This document shows, one piece after another, positions 37,821-46,717 of a DNA stretch of 64,000 nucleotides. This DNA is from Undibacterium_A arcticum (GTDB taxonomy: Bacteria > Pseudomonadota > Gammaproteobacteria > Burkholderiales > Burkholderiaceae_D): assembly GCF_042660705.1 (NCBI RefSeq), contig NZ_JBHSUQ010000001.1. One strand, written 5' to 3'. How positions within the stretch are numbered: the first letter of the stretch is position 1; each line of letters begins with the position of its first letter. Under the pieces are notes generated by a model. The model had not been told where the DNA came from and did no database searches. It was given only the letters and a program-made list of their open reading frames with translations. The position numbers and the translations under genes are program-made.

Positions 37821-38918
37821 ATGAATGTCCAACAGTTTTACGAGCATGCGCTGGCTGCGCGCGACTATCGGTCCGATGCGGCGCAGTTGCGGGCGGTGGC
37901 GCGTCTGCAGCAGTCTTATGACGATTGGGTTGCGTTCAAGGCCCGGCGTTCGAGCACCTTCAAGCGCCTGATCAACCGGCCCGATGTACCGCGTGGCGTC
38001 TACCTGTGGGGTGGCGTCGGGCGCGGCAAATCGTTCCTGATGGACAGTTTCTATTCAGTCGTGCCGGTGGTGCGCAAGACCCGTCTGCATTTTCATGAAT
38101 TCATGCGTGGCGTACATCGCCAACTCGACGATCTGAAAGGCGTGGCCGACCCGCTCGACGAGGTGGCGCGGCGGATCGCAAAAAAATACCGGTTGATCTG
38201 CTTCGATGAGTTTCACGTGTCCGATATCGCGGACGCGATGATTCTGTACAACCTGCTTAAAGCCCTGTTTGAAAACGGGGTGTCGTTTGTAATGACCTCC
38301 AATTACGTGCCGGATGCACTGTATCCGGACGGCTTGCACCGCGACCGCATGCTGCCCACGATTGCCTTGCTGAAGGACAAGCTCGATATCCTGAACGTCG
38401 ATGCCGGGCTGGATTATCGCAAGCGGGCGCTGGAACAGGTCGAATCCTACTTGACGCCGTTGAGCGCCAAGACCGACCACGCATTGCGCAGTGCTTTTGC
38501 CAAGGTGGCCGAGACCGCCGATGAAGACCAGCACATCTTGATCGAAACCCGCGAGATCAAGTCGCTGCGGCGCGCCGGCGGCGTGATCTGGTTCGATTTT
38601 GCGACCCTGTGCGGCGGGCCGCGCTCGCAAAACGATTACCTGGAAATCGCCAGCCGTTTCCACACCGTGATCCTGTCCGGCATCCCCGCGATGTCGGCCG
38701 CGATGTCATCCGAAGCGCGCCGCTTCACCTGGCTGATCGATGTGTTCTACGACCACAAGGTAAAATTGATCATGTCGGCCGAAGTCGCGCCGCAGGATTT
38801 ATATCCGCAAGGCACGCTGTCCAATGAATTTCACCGTACCGTGTCGCGCATCATTGAAATGCAATCGCGCGAATACATGGAAGCTGAACGCCGTGTCGTG
38901 GCGGACGCGATCGCCTGA
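37821..38918 (+). CDS. zapE: cell division protein ZapE (AFG1-like ATPase)
   Basis: 365 residues. Walker A is GGVGRGKSFLMD (about 54-65), Walker B-like ICFDEFHVSDIADAMIL, followed by MTSNYVPDALYPDGLHRDRMLPTI-type sensor region and SEVAPQDLYP. AFG1/ZapE ATPases associate with the divisome and affect Z-ring stability under low oxygen or heat in E. coli. Downstream of lpdA as in other Burkholderiales. Cytosolic or membrane-associated. Confidence 0.92.
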   Translation: MNVQQFYEHALAARDYRSDAAQLRAVARLQQSYDDWVAFKARRSSTFKRLINRPDVPRGVYLWGGVGRGKSFLMDSFYSVVPVVRKTRLHFHEFMRGVHRQLDDLKGVADPLDEVARRIAKKYRLICFDEFHVSDIADAMILYNLLKALFENGVSFVMTSNYVPDALYPDGLHRDRMLPTIALLKDKLDILNVDAGLDYRKRALEQVESYLTPLSAKTDHALRSAFAKVAETADEDQHILIETREIKSLRRAGGVIWFDFATLCGGPRSQNDYLEIASRFHTVILSGIPAMSAAMSSEARRFTWLIDVFYDHKVKLIMSAEVAPQDLYPQGTLSNEFHRTVSRIIEMQSREYMEAERRVVADAIA

Positions 38919-38964
38919 GGGGCAGGGCTCTGCCCCGTCGTCAATTTGCTAGGGAACTGAATAC

Positions 38965-39867
38965 GTGAATCCGAATTTCTCCGTGCGGCAGTATTGCCTT
39001 CGCCATCACGATCGCCGAGGTTGGCTTGCGTCGTTGCGATCGAGCGCGTGGCTGGCGCTGCTCATCGGTTGCGCGCCAGTGTTTGCGCAAGATGGCACCG
39101 GCACTGGCACCGGATATGCGACCGCCGCGTCAAAGTCCGACGTCGCGAGCGCAGTATCGGCGCTGGTCCAGCGCTATCCGACCGCCACCATCGGCACGGT
39201 CGAGACGGCCGACCAGGCCTTGAGCGAGGTCGCGACTGTGCGTGCCGCGGTCGATAGCCGTTTTACTGAAGACCAGCGGCTCTGCTTGTCCAAATTTTTT
39301 GTCGCGTCCTGTGTCGAGGATGCGAAGGAACGGCGGCGCCACGCGCTGGCACAGGTGCGCCCGATTGAAGTCCAAGCCAATCAGTTCAAGCGGCGTGCCG
39401 TCGTGATCGAGCGCGATCAGGCGCTGGCGGACAAGCGCGCCGAAGAACTGCGCGATGCACCGCAGCGGGCCGCGCAGCAGCACGAATATGAACATACTGC
39501 AGCCGAAAAGGCCCAGGACCGTGCGCAACGGGCGGCCGACGTGGAGGCCAGTGACAAGCTGCACGCGACCGATGCCGCACAACGCGAGGCCGCGCATCAG
39601 ACCAAGCTGGGCAGCGTTCAGGCCAAGCAAGCCGCTACGGCGCAAAAGCGCGCGGACAATGCCGCCGCCTTTGAAAGGAAGCGGCTGGAGTCGGCAGCGC
39701 GTCAGCGTGAGATCGCCATCAAGAAGGCTGACAAGGACCGGCAACGCGCCAGCAAGACCTCAGTGCCGCCAGCCGGAGCGCCGGCCGCCAGTGCGCCGGC
39801 CGCTGGAGCGCCGGCCGCCGGAACGCCGGCCGCCGTCATTCCGGCCTCGGTGCGGGCTCAGCCGTAA
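38965..39867 (+). CDS. secreted coiled-coil protein with Ala/Pro repeat tail
   Basis: GTG start at 38965; an N-terminal signal peptide ends near CAPVFAQ (residue about 41). The mid-part has two Cys (RLCLSKFFVASCVEDAKERRR) and then about 130 residues rich in Ala, Gln, Arg, Lys and Glu with coiled-coil character (RDQALADKRAEELRDAPQRA). The tail repeats APAAGAPAA-type pentads four to five times (GCCGGCCGCyGGAGCGCCG at about 39779-39840). I recall similar conserved hypothetical proteins in Burkholderiales. Function unknown, periplasmic. Confidence 0.6.
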   Translation: MNPNFSVRQYCLRHHDRRGWLASLRSSAWLALLIGCAPVFAQDGTGTGTGYATAASKSDVASAVSALVQRYPTATIGTVETADQALSEVATVRAAVDSRFTEDQRLCLSKFFVASCVEDAKERRRHALAQVRPIEVQANQFKRRAVVIERDQALADKRAEELRDAPQRAAQQHEYEHTAAEKAQDRAQRAADVEASDKLHATDAAQREAAHQTKLGSVQAKQAATAQKRADNAAAFERKRLESAARQREIAIKKADKDRQRASKTSVPPAGAPAASAPAAGAPAAGTPAAVIPASVRAQP

Positions 39868-39916
39868 GAATATACTGGCGAGGATGAATGCCAATTCCGC
39901 AAATGTAATCAGCGGA

Positions 39917-40879
39917 TTATCGGCATACTCCTTGTTTTCTGGTTGAATGTGGTGAAATCACAGGGCGCGCAAGCGGCGGCTGAGATCGCTTGGCGGACGC
40001 GCTTGAAGCATCGATGAGTGGCGGTCGGGCGCGTTTCGGTTCCACACCGGTTCGGATGGCGGGAATTGGTAGTTCGATTACACCGCGCGCCGCATCTTTT
40101 GTACCGTATAGTTTCTCTTCCTTCGGCGGTGCCACCATCTTCACGATCGCCAGCGTGCAGTTGTCGCCCTGACCGGCGGCGCGTTCGGCAACCTTGCGGA
40201 TCAACATTTCCGACGCCTGGCGCGGCGTATTTGCGGCCAGCGCGGCGCCCAGTTCGTCGTTGGTGAAATAATGCCAAAGACCGTCGGAACAGAGCAGGAA
40301 TGCGTCGCCGGCCTTCAGGCCGTCGTAGCGGCCGATCGTGACGTAGGGCTCATTCATGGCGCTGCCGAGCACGTTGATCAGGATGTTCGATAGCCGGTGA
40401 TTTTTGCCTTCGTCGCGCGTGATCTTGTTTTCGCTGACCAGTTTTTCCACATACGAATGGTCGATCGTGTGGTCGGCAAAATTGGGACCGCTGAAGCGGT
40501 ACAGCCGCGAGTCGCCGACATGGGCCCAGACCGCGCTCTTTTCGGGCGTGATCACCAGCACTACCATGGTGCTGTGCGGCTCGTTCTTGGTCGCCATCGC
40601 GCTCAGCTTGATGATGGTATGGGTTTCCTGCGTGATCGTCTCTAGCAATTGCTCGACGGTGCTGTTCAGCGGCGAAAATTCGCTGAACAGTTGTTGGGCG
40701 GTGCGCACCACCTGTTCTGCGGCGATCGAGCCACCGCTGCGCCCACCCATGCCGTCGGCCAGCACCGCCATCATGTAGCCGGGCGCTCTTGCCGCCGCAA
40801 ACAACGCGGTGCGGTCTTGTTGTTCCTGGCGGTTGCCGATATGCTGACCAGTTCCGGCTTCTATCTTGTATTGGCTCAT
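39917..40879 (-). CDS. PP2C-family protein phosphatase (Stp1-like)
   Basis: 320 residues: GNRQEQQDR, AVLADGMGGRSGGSIAAEQ, VWAHVGDSRLYRF, LLCSDGLWHYF, GQGDNCTLAIV. All metal-binding Asp are present. The last 70 residues are a Pro/Arg-rich extension without family resemblance. Distinct from the operon phosphatase at 10219-11085 and without a kinase neighbour. Its promoter region was entered by a MITE-like element whose edge lies 32 bases upstream of the start. Confidence 0.88.
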   Translation of the reverse strand: MSQYKIEAGTGQHIGNRQEQQDRTALFAAARAPGYMMAVLADGMGGRSGGSIAAEQVVRTAQQLFSEFSPLNSTVEQLLETITQETHTIIKLSAMATKNEPHSTMVVLVITPEKSAVWAHVGDSRLYRFSGPNFADHTIDHSYVEKLVSENKITRDEGKNHRLSNILINVLGSAMNEPYVTIGRYDGLKAGDAFLLCSDGLWHYFTNDELGAALAANTPRQASEMLIRKVAERAAGQGDNCTLAIVKMVAPPKEEKLYGTKDAARGVIELPIPAIRTGVEPKRARPPLIDASSASAKRSQPPLARPVISPHSTRKQGVCR

Positions 40880-40911
40880 ACTTTGTGTGAATTAAACTGC
40901 GCTGGTTTGGC

Positions 40912-41077
40912 GTCTGTCGGACTTATGGCTCGGCGCCCCGGAGAGTCGGCCGTTACAGGCTCTGAACGGTAGCGTCACCGGCTTTTTGCGCAATGGCGCG
41001 CTATTGACGCCGCAAATCCGGCAAAATCTGTCCACGCGCAGGACATTTTTCGCTTCGATTCCGCAAGTCCGACAGAC
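40912..41077. mobile_element. MITE-like element, copy 2 (about 166 bp)
   Basis: Ends GTCTGTCGGACTTATGG (40912-40928) and CCGCAAGTCCGACAGAC (41061-41077), inverted with two mismatches. Interior blocks match the element at 36040-36213. ATTAAACTG occurs on both sides (40891-40899 and 41084-41092), a possible target-site duplication though not flush with the ends. It fills most of the 312-base gap between the PP2C gene and the DUF465 gene. Confidence 0.75.
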
Positions 41078-41128
41078 TCCTGGATTAAACTGTGTACTAA
41101 TAGTATTGCCGCTCGTAAATTATTGCAC

Positions 41129-41146
41129 GCAGAAGCGGGCTTCTGC
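41129..41146 (+). promoter_or_regulatory. leader hairpin before the DUF465 gene
   Basis: GCAGAAGC (41129-41136), GG, GCTTCTGC (41139-41146), then after 11 bases a run of ten T (41158-41167). It lies 46 bases before ATG 41192. The T run is too far from the stem for a classical terminator, so role unclear. Confidence 0.35.
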
Positions 41147-41191
41147 AGCAAAAGTGATTTTTTTTTTGCCCTTGATGCCACAAAAACAACC

Positions 41192-41392
41192 ATGAATCAT
41201 CTGCAAGACATACAGCGCCGCATTGTCGAACTGGAAGTCGAACATCGCGACCTGGATACGGTGATCGCCGCCGTGATGCTCGATAGCCGACACGATGAGT
41301 TGCAATTGCGCCGCCTGAAGAAGCGGAAATTGCAGCTGAAGGACCACGTAACATTGCTAAAAATGCAATTGGTGCCCGATGTTCCTGCCTAA
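41192..41392 (+). CDS. DUF465 (YdcH-like) small protein
   Basis: 66 residues, a helical hairpin rich in Leu, His, Arg and Lys: QDIQRRIVELEVEHRDLD, then ELQLRRLKKRKLQLKDHV. The LKKRKLQLKD segment is the DUF465 hallmark. ATG 41192 is chosen because the longer frame (from 41123) crosses the poly-T leader. Function unknown; cytosolic. Confidence 0.82.
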   Translation: MNHLQDIQRRIVELEVEHRDLDTVIAAVMLDSRHDELQLRRLKKRKLQLKDHVTLLKMQLVPDVPA

Positions 41393-41548
41393 TTCCCTGA
41401 TTGTGCCTGATGGCCTGATTTCGGGATTGCAGAATTAATCCGACCGATAATTCAAACCGATAAGCCAACCGCTCCGCACCCAGCGCCGCTGCATGCGCGA
41501 TCATGCATGTTTATTACCCCGGTTTAGCCCTCCACGATTGCTCCCATT

Positions 41549-43612
41549 TTGACCGCCGACATTCCCGCATCATCAGAAGTATCCACCGCAGTTGCCCTAG
41601 ACGCGCATGACGCCGATATCGATCGCCTGTTCGGCAGTGGCGGGCCGCTCGGTCCGGCGGTCGGCGGCTATCGGCCGCGTCAATCGCAGACCGAGATGGC
41701 GAAGGCGGTGGCGCGCGCGATCGCTGGCCAGACCACGCTGATGGCCGAAGCCGGCACCGGCACCGGCAAGACCTTTGCCTATCTGGTACCGGCGCTGCTG
41801 TGGGGCGGCAAGGTGATCGTGTCGACCGGCACCAAGAACCTGCAGGACCAGTTGTTTCTGCGCGACATTCCGACCGTGCGCCAGGCGCTCGGCGCACCGG
41901 TGTCGGTCGCGCTGCTGAAAGGCCGCGCCAACTATGTCTGCCATTTCCATCTGGAGCGTACGCTGCAGAACGGCCGGCTCACGTCGCGCGACGACGTCGG
42001 CCACCTGCGCGAGATTTCGCGCTTCACCAAGACCACGATGAGCGGCGACAAGGCCGAGCTGTCGAAGGTGCCCGAGAACGCACTGATCTGGAACCTGGTG
42101 ACCTCGACCCGCGACACCTGCCTCGGCGCCGAATGCCAGTATTACCAGGACTGCTTCGTGATGAAGGCGCGCAAGGAAGCGCAGCAGGCCGATGTGGTGG
42201 TGGTCAATCATCATCTGTTCTTCGCCGATGTGGCATTGAAGGACACCGGCGTGGCCGAGTTGCTGCCGTCGGCCAATACCATCATCTTCGACGAGGCGCA
42301 CCAGTTGCCAGACACCGCGACGCTGTTTTTTGGCCAGACCGTGTCGACCTCGCAGGTGCTCGAACTGTGCCGCGACGTGCTGGCCGAGGGGCTGTCGCAT
42401 GCGCGCGACGGCGCCGAATGGGCCAAGGTCGTGACCCCGGTCGAGCGCGCCGCGCGCGATCTGCGGCTCGCGTTTCCGCAGGATATCGTGCGCCTGTCGG
42501 TCAACCAGATCGCACCGTCCAGCCCGTTCTTCCCGGCGCTGGAAAAGCTGAAGGACGAATTTCATGCGATGCTCGGCGTGCTGGAAAAGCAGGCCGAACG
42601 CGCCGAAACGCTAGAACAATGCCGCACCCGCGCGCTAGAGCTGGAGGCGCAGCTGGAGCGCTGGAGTGCCGGTGCAGTTGGCACACCCGCCGCCAAGCAG
42701 GACGCCAAGGGCGACGCGGTCGAATCGGTGTTGTGGGTCGAGGCGTTTTCATCGTCGCTGCAACTGCACCAGACGCCGTTGTCGATCGCGCCGATCTTCA
42801 ACAAGCAGCGCGAAGGCGTGCCGCGCAGCTGGATCTTCACGTCGGCCACGCTGGCGGTCAAAAACGACTTCAACCATTTCGCGGCGCAGATGGGTTTGTG
42901 GGACGAACCGGCGCATTCCTGGCCCAGCCCGTTCAATTACGAGCAGCAAGGCCTGCTGTATGTGCCGACCAATCTGCCGCAACCAAATTCCTCCGAATAC
43001 ACCGATGCGGTGCTGGACGCCGCGCTGCCGGTGATCGAAGCGGCTGGCGGGCGCGCCTTCTTGCTGTGCACCACGATCCGCGCGGTCAAGCATGCGGCCG
43101 AGCGGCTGCGCGCGGAGTTTGAACAGCGCAAGCTGCCGTTTCCGTTGCTGGTGCAGGGTGAGGCCGGCCGTACCGAACTGCTCGATCGCTTCCGCGCCGC
43201 CGGCAACGCGGTACTGATCGGCAGCCAGAGTTTCTGGGAAGGGGTCGACGTGCGCGGCGACGCACTGTCGCTGGTCATCATCGACAAGCTGCCGTTCGCG
43301 CCGCCGGACGATCCGGTCCTCGCTGCGCGCATCGCGGTAATGGAAAAGAAGGGTTTGAACGGTTTCATGCATCATCAGCTGCCGGAGGCGATCATCAACC
43401 TGAAGCAGGGCGCCGGGCGCCTGATCCGCGACGGCAGCGATCGTGGGGTGTTGATGATCTGCGATCCGCGCCTGATTTCCAAGCCTTACGGCAAGCGCAT
43501 CTGGCAGAGCCTGCCGCCGTTCAAGCGGACCCGTGAACTGCCGACGGTGCAGGCATTTCGCGGCGCCGGCACCGGAAGCAGATCCTTCCTGAGCGATTTT
43601 GGCGGGAGTTGA
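41549..43612 (+). CDS. DinG/YoaA-type ATP-dependent DNA helicase
   Basis: 687 residues, superfamily 2 XPD-like. Walker A AEAGTGTGKTFAYLVP, DEAH box IFDEAHQLPD, four iron-sulfur cysteines in YVCHFHL and DTCLGAECQYYQDC, then TSATLA, IGSQSFWEGVDVRG and QGAGRLIRDGSD (motif VI). Unwinds D-loops, R-loops or forked DNA; YoaA is linked to replication repair. The start is TTG 41549, the only upstream option before the Walker region; a lost base in the T run (41547-41550) could hide an ATG. Confidence 0.9.
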   Translation: MTADIPASSEVSTAVALDAHDADIDRLFGSGGPLGPAVGGYRPRQSQTEMAKAVARAIAGQTTLMAEAGTGTGKTFAYLVPALLWGGKVIVSTGTKNLQDQLFLRDIPTVRQALGAPVSVALLKGRANYVCHFHLERTLQNGRLTSRDDVGHLREISRFTKTTMSGDKAELSKVPENALIWNLVTSTRDTCLGAECQYYQDCFVMKARKEAQQADVVVVNHHLFFADVALKDTGVAELLPSANTIIFDEAHQLPDTATLFFGQTVSTSQVLELCRDVLAEGLSHARDGAEWAKVVTPVERAARDLRLAFPQDIVRLSVNQIAPSSPFFPALEKLKDEFHAMLGVLEKQAERAETLEQCRTRALELEAQLERWSAGAVGTPAAKQDAKGDAVESVLWVEAFSSSLQLHQTPLSIAPIFNKQREGVPRSWIFTSATLAVKNDFNHFAAQMGLWDEPAHSWPSPFNYEQQGLLYVPTNLPQPNSSEYTDAVLDAALPVIEAAGGRAFLLCTTIRAVKHAAERLRAEFEQRKLPFPLLVQGEAGRTELLDRFRAAGNAVLIGSQSFWEGVDVRGDALSLVIIDKLPFAPPDDPVLAARIAVMEKKGLNGFMHHQLPEAIINLKQGAGRLIRDGSDRGVLMICDPRLISKPYGKRIWQSLPPFKRTRELPTVQAFRGAGTGSRSFLSDFGGS

Positions 43613-43891
43613 ATCAAAAATGCGGCACCGCCGCTTGATTTTGCTACGCCTTGAAAAAAGATTGCACCAAATATATATTTGATGCCCCGCCGGGGTGCAG
43701 ACCGGGTCTAGATCCGCGCTTGAGGCGCCGTCATCGCGCGTCGGTCCGCTTTCCAGTGATTCCACGGGGAAACATTTCCCGATTTCATCACGCTGTCACA
43801 TTGCGCGAGGATCATGCGAGCGCAGTCTGGCCTTGTCCTAGGCTGACGTACGCGGCCTGAATTCCGATTCGCTTGAAAAATAATCGAAGCG

Positions 43892-43925
43892 AATTCATGT
43901 TGCAAATTCATGTTGCAAATTCATG
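43892..43925. repeat. 13-bp direct repeat, 2.6 copies
   Basis: AATTCATGTTGCA at 43892-43904 and 43905-43917, then AATTCATG. Located 300 bases upstream of the porin start. Confidence 0.75.
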
Positions 43926-43939
43926 TCATACCCGGAACA

Positions 43940-43953
43940 TTGACCTCGGTCAA
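43940..43953. promoter_or_regulatory. TTGAC-N4-GTCAA palindrome, possible CRP/FNR-family site
   Basis: TTGACCTCGGTCAA is perfectly symmetrical and matches the FNR/ANR layout TTGAT-N4-ATCAA apart from the inner T/A pair. It lies 273 bases upstream of the porin start. Site identity is inference. Confidence 0.4.
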
Positions 43954-44225
43954 GGTGATGAGATGACGTTGTTTCGTAAACTCGCAATCACTTTAATGGG
44001 CAACACCTGATCTGGATAATGCCAGCGCAGCATCCGGCGGTATTTGGTGGTGCAAGGCACTCTGGATCGTTTTTTGCTTATGCATATGCGGATTTATTAG
44101 TTCTCGCACCAAAACGTCGGTGTTAACCTGCTTGCTCTGCTGCAAGACGCAATATCCGGCCAGGGTGGTGGTCATTACCCGGGACCGGCGGATTTAAAAA
44201 CAACTTACTATCAGGGAATACAATA

Positions 44226-45302
44226 ATGAAGAAATCGCTAGTCGCAATCGCAGTTCTGGGTGCCTTCTCGGGCATCGCTTCGGCGCAATCGGCCGTCACT
44301 GTTTACGGCATCCTGGACGCCGGCATCGTCAATGAACGCGGCGGTGTTGCCGGTTCCGTTACTAAATTGACCAGCGGCGTGGCATCGGCCTCGCGCCTCG
44401 GCTTCAAGGGTAGCGAAGATCTCGGCGGCGGCTTGTCGGCCAATTTCTTGATCGAATCCGCAGTCAAGGTCGACACCGGCGAAACCGATGCCGCCGGCGT
44501 ATTCAGCCGCCAGGCCTATGTCGGCCTGAAGAGCGCGGCAGCGGGCGCGCTGACGCTCGGCCGTCAATACACGCCGCTGTACAACACTGTCACGCAAGTG
44601 GCCGACCCGTTCGGCGCAGGTTATGCCGGCAGCGCCAAGAACCTGCTGCCGACCACCGGGTCCAACACCCGTACCAGCAACACCATCGTCTACACTTCGC
44701 CGAACTTCAGCGGTGTCACCGGCGAACTTGCATACAGCCTGGGTGAAGTGGCCAATTCCAATTCCGCCGGTCGCCAAATCGGCGCCGCAATCGGTTACGC
44801 CAACGGTCCGTTGAATGTTCGTCTGGCTTACAACAACCATAACAACGACACCGCCACCGTCAAGACCAACCAGATCGGTACCGACACGCTGCTGGCCGCC
44901 AACTACGACTTCGGCCCGGTCAAGGGCTATCTGGCGTTCGGTCGCGACAAGGGCACCAACAGCGCGGCCTTGCCGAACACGACCAATCCGTATGGCGCGC
45001 CGGCCACCGCGCTGCCGACGGCATCGACCGACAGCCGCGATCTGCTGGTCGGGGTCGCGGTACCGTTCGGTGCCAGCACCGTGCTGGCGTCGTACATTCG
45101 CAAGGACGACCGCACCGTGAATAACCAGGACGCCAACCAGTGGGCGATCGGTTACATCTACGCGTTGTCCAAGCGCACCAACCTGTATTCCTCGTACGCG
45201 CGGATCAGCAACAAGAACGGCGCTGGCTACACGGTGGGCAACAACACCGAAGTCGGCAGCGGTGACAAGGCGTTCAACCTGGGCATGCGCCACAGCTTCT
45301 AA
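44226..45302 (+). CDS. outer-membrane porin (Porin_4 type)
   Basis: 358 residues, intact. Signal peptide MKKSLVAIAVLGAFSGIASA, mature start QSAVTVYGILDAGIV, PRVGFKGSEDLGGG-like segment (SRLGFKGSEDLGGG), LTLGRQYTPLYN (eyelet arginine region), and C-terminal FNLGMRHSF ending in Phe. A trimeric 16-strand general porin. CAGGGAAT before the ATG. Better conserved, and with stronger terminators, than the porin at 4517, so probably the major porin. Confidence 0.93.
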   Translation: MKKSLVAIAVLGAFSGIASAQSAVTVYGILDAGIVNERGGVAGSVTKLTSGVASASRLGFKGSEDLGGGLSANFLIESAVKVDTGETDAAGVFSRQAYVGLKSAAAGALTLGRQYTPLYNTVTQVADPFGAGYAGSAKNLLPTTGSNTRTSNTIVYTSPNFSGVTGELAYSLGEVANSNSAGRQIGAAIGYANGPLNVRLAYNNHNNDTATVKTNQIGTDTLLAANYDFGPVKGYLAFGRDKGTNSAALPNTTNPYGAPATALPTASTDSRDLLVGVAVPFGASTVLASYIRKDDRTVNNQDANQWAIGYIYALSKRTNLYSSYARISNKNGAGYTVGNNTEVGSGDKAFNLGMRHSF

Positions 45303-45310
45303 GCCGTAGT

Positions 45311-45338
45311 CCCGTTAGCGGGCGCGTCCGCTAACGGG
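45311..45338 (+). terminator. 11-bp hairpin directly after the porin
   Basis: CCCGTTAGCGG (45311-45321), loop GCGCGT, CCGCTAACGGG (45328-45338). No long T tract; works with the terminator at 45389. Confidence 0.7.
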
Positions 45339-45388
45339 TTGTCGATCGGGGACTGCCGCGCTGCCGGTCGATGGCTTGGTCACGAAAG

Positions 45389-45424
45389 ATCCCGTTCGGA
45401 GTCATGCTCCGGACGGGATTTTTT
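45389..45424 (+). terminator. rho-independent terminator of the porin
   Basis: ATCCCGTTCGGAG (45389-45401), loop TCATG, CTCCGGACGGGAT (45407-45419; one mismatch), followed by six T. Confidence 0.9.
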
Positions 45425-45486
45425 ACATGTTGACGGGAGTATGCGATGTTTTTCGCTAATTCCCATTGAATCTATTGCGGGCGGTT

Positions 45487-46560
45487 TCAATGTCCAAGTG
45501 CAACAAGACCAAGCTTATCTGCCCAGTATGCGTTAAAGTCAAAAGCGTCTACAGGAAGGAACAGCTCGGCTGGGCATTTCCAGTCCAGTGATTTCCTGGG
45601 CCGGGTGTTGAGTTTCCAAGCGATGTCGTCAAGCTGTTGTTGTGAATTGTGAGAGAGGTCAGATCCCTTTGGCAGATACTGACGCAGCAAGCCATTGGTG
45701 TTTTCGTTGCGGCCGCGTTCGCAGGGGCTGTGCGGATGAGCGAAGTAGACTTTGATGCCGGTTTCTTCAGTCAGTTTCGCATGTTGTGCCATTTCGCGCC
45801 CCTGGTCATACGTGAGCGAGCGGCGCATATCGCCATCAAAGCGCTGCAAGATGGCGCCGAAGCCTTCGGTGGTGGCCTGTGCGGTGCCGTTATCGAGCTT
45901 GACAAGCGCGACGTAGAGGGTCGTGCGCTCGACCAGTGTGCCGATTTGGGAACGGTTACCCTTACCCTTGATGTGGTCACCCTCCCAATGCCCCGGCACC
46001 AGGCGTTCTGCAATGTCGGCAGGACGTTGATCAATGCTGGTCATGTTGGGAATCTGTCCGCGCCGGTCACAGCCGCGTGTGCGTGGGCGGCGTTTGCCGT
46101 GACCAAAGCGCAGCAGCGCAATCGTGTCGGTGCGCAGTTCGCCCCTGGGCATCATGTAAATTGCCTGATAAATGGTTTCGTGGCACAGGCGGACGGGTTC
46201 GTTCATGCGCGCCAGTGTACCGGCAACCTGCTCGGGCGATAAACCTTGTTGCAAGCCATCCCTGACTTTGCCCCACAGTGCATTGCCGACCACTAGCTTG
46301 CGCTTGACGCGCGGTACGACACACAAGGTTCGTGCGCGCAAGTTGGCGCGACTGGAAGAATAGCCGCCTGCAATCGGCGGACGCCCGACTGATCGGGTGG
46401 CAGAAGGCACCTTCCAGCCATTGCGGGCAAGCTCGCGTGAGATACAAGAACGAGGACGATTCAAACCTGCTGCAATTGCAGCAGGTTTGAATCCTTGTTG
46501 CAGCTGCGTTTGAATCAACGCACGATCTTCCAGCGTGATGTGATTGTACTTTTTTGCCAT
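45487..46560 (-). CDS. IS30-family transposase
   Basis: 357 residues from ATG 46560 (MAKKYNHITLEDRALIQTQL). N-terminal helix-turn-helix (KPAAIAAGLNRPRSCISREL), then a DDE catalytic domain: VPGHWEGDHIKG (Asp), RRSLTYDQGREM (Asp), CERGRNENTNGLLRQYLPKG (Glu), and the family end NTRPRKSLDWKCPAELF. The frame passes through the left inverted end and stops at TGA 45487-45489, outside the element, so the last residue and stop come from flanking DNA. A longer in-frame start at 46692 lies outside the element and is rejected. Confidence 0.92.
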   Translation of the reverse strand: MAKKYNHITLEDRALIQTQLQQGFKPAAIAAGLNRPRSCISRELARNGWKVPSATRSVGRPPIAGGYSSSRANLRARTLCVVPRVKRKLVVGNALWGKVRDGLQQGLSPEQVAGTLARMNEPVRLCHETIYQAIYMMPRGELRTDTIALLRFGHGKRRPRTRGCDRRGQIPNMTSIDQRPADIAERLVPGHWEGDHIKGKGNRSQIGTLVERTTLYVALVKLDNGTAQATTEGFGAILQRFDGDMRRSLTYDQGREMAQHAKLTEETGIKVYFAHPHSPCERGRNENTNGLLRQYLPKGSDLSHNSQQQLDDIAWKLNTRPRKSLDWKCPAELFLPVDAFDFNAYWADKLGLVALGH

Positions 46561-46594
46561 GCAACATTCTTTCATAAAAAATGTTGCACTTGGA
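45493..46594 (-). mobile_element. IS30-family insertion sequence (about 1.1 kb)
   Basis: TCCAAGTGCAACA (45493-45505) and TGTTGCACTTGGA (46582-46594) are perfect 13-bp inverted ends enclosing a single IS30-type transposase gene. No convincing target duplication is visible. It sits between the porin terminator and the quinone oxidoreductase gene, breaking no recognisable gene. Confidence 0.85.
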
Positions 46595-46717
46595 ATTCGA
46601 GCGCGCCGCGACTTAAAAAATACTGCGTCCAGTATAATTCCGGCGGTCGGAAGTCGCAAATCCGCCAGCCATGTCGGGGATGGCGTAGGCATGGGCGCCG
46701 GCGCTGTCGCCAGCCGC

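Larger units (their letters stand above)
43613..44216. other. 600-base gene-free stretch before the porin
   Basis: No coding region supported. It contains a 13-bp direct repeat at 43892-43925 and a TTGAC-N4-GTCAA palindrome at 43940-43953, both listed separately, which suggest a regulated promoter region for the porin. Confidence 0.5.

Noticed and set aside
46561..46692. Longer start of the IS30 transposase at 46692
   Set aside because: It lies outside the right inverted end of the element; ATG 46560 gives the family N-terminus.
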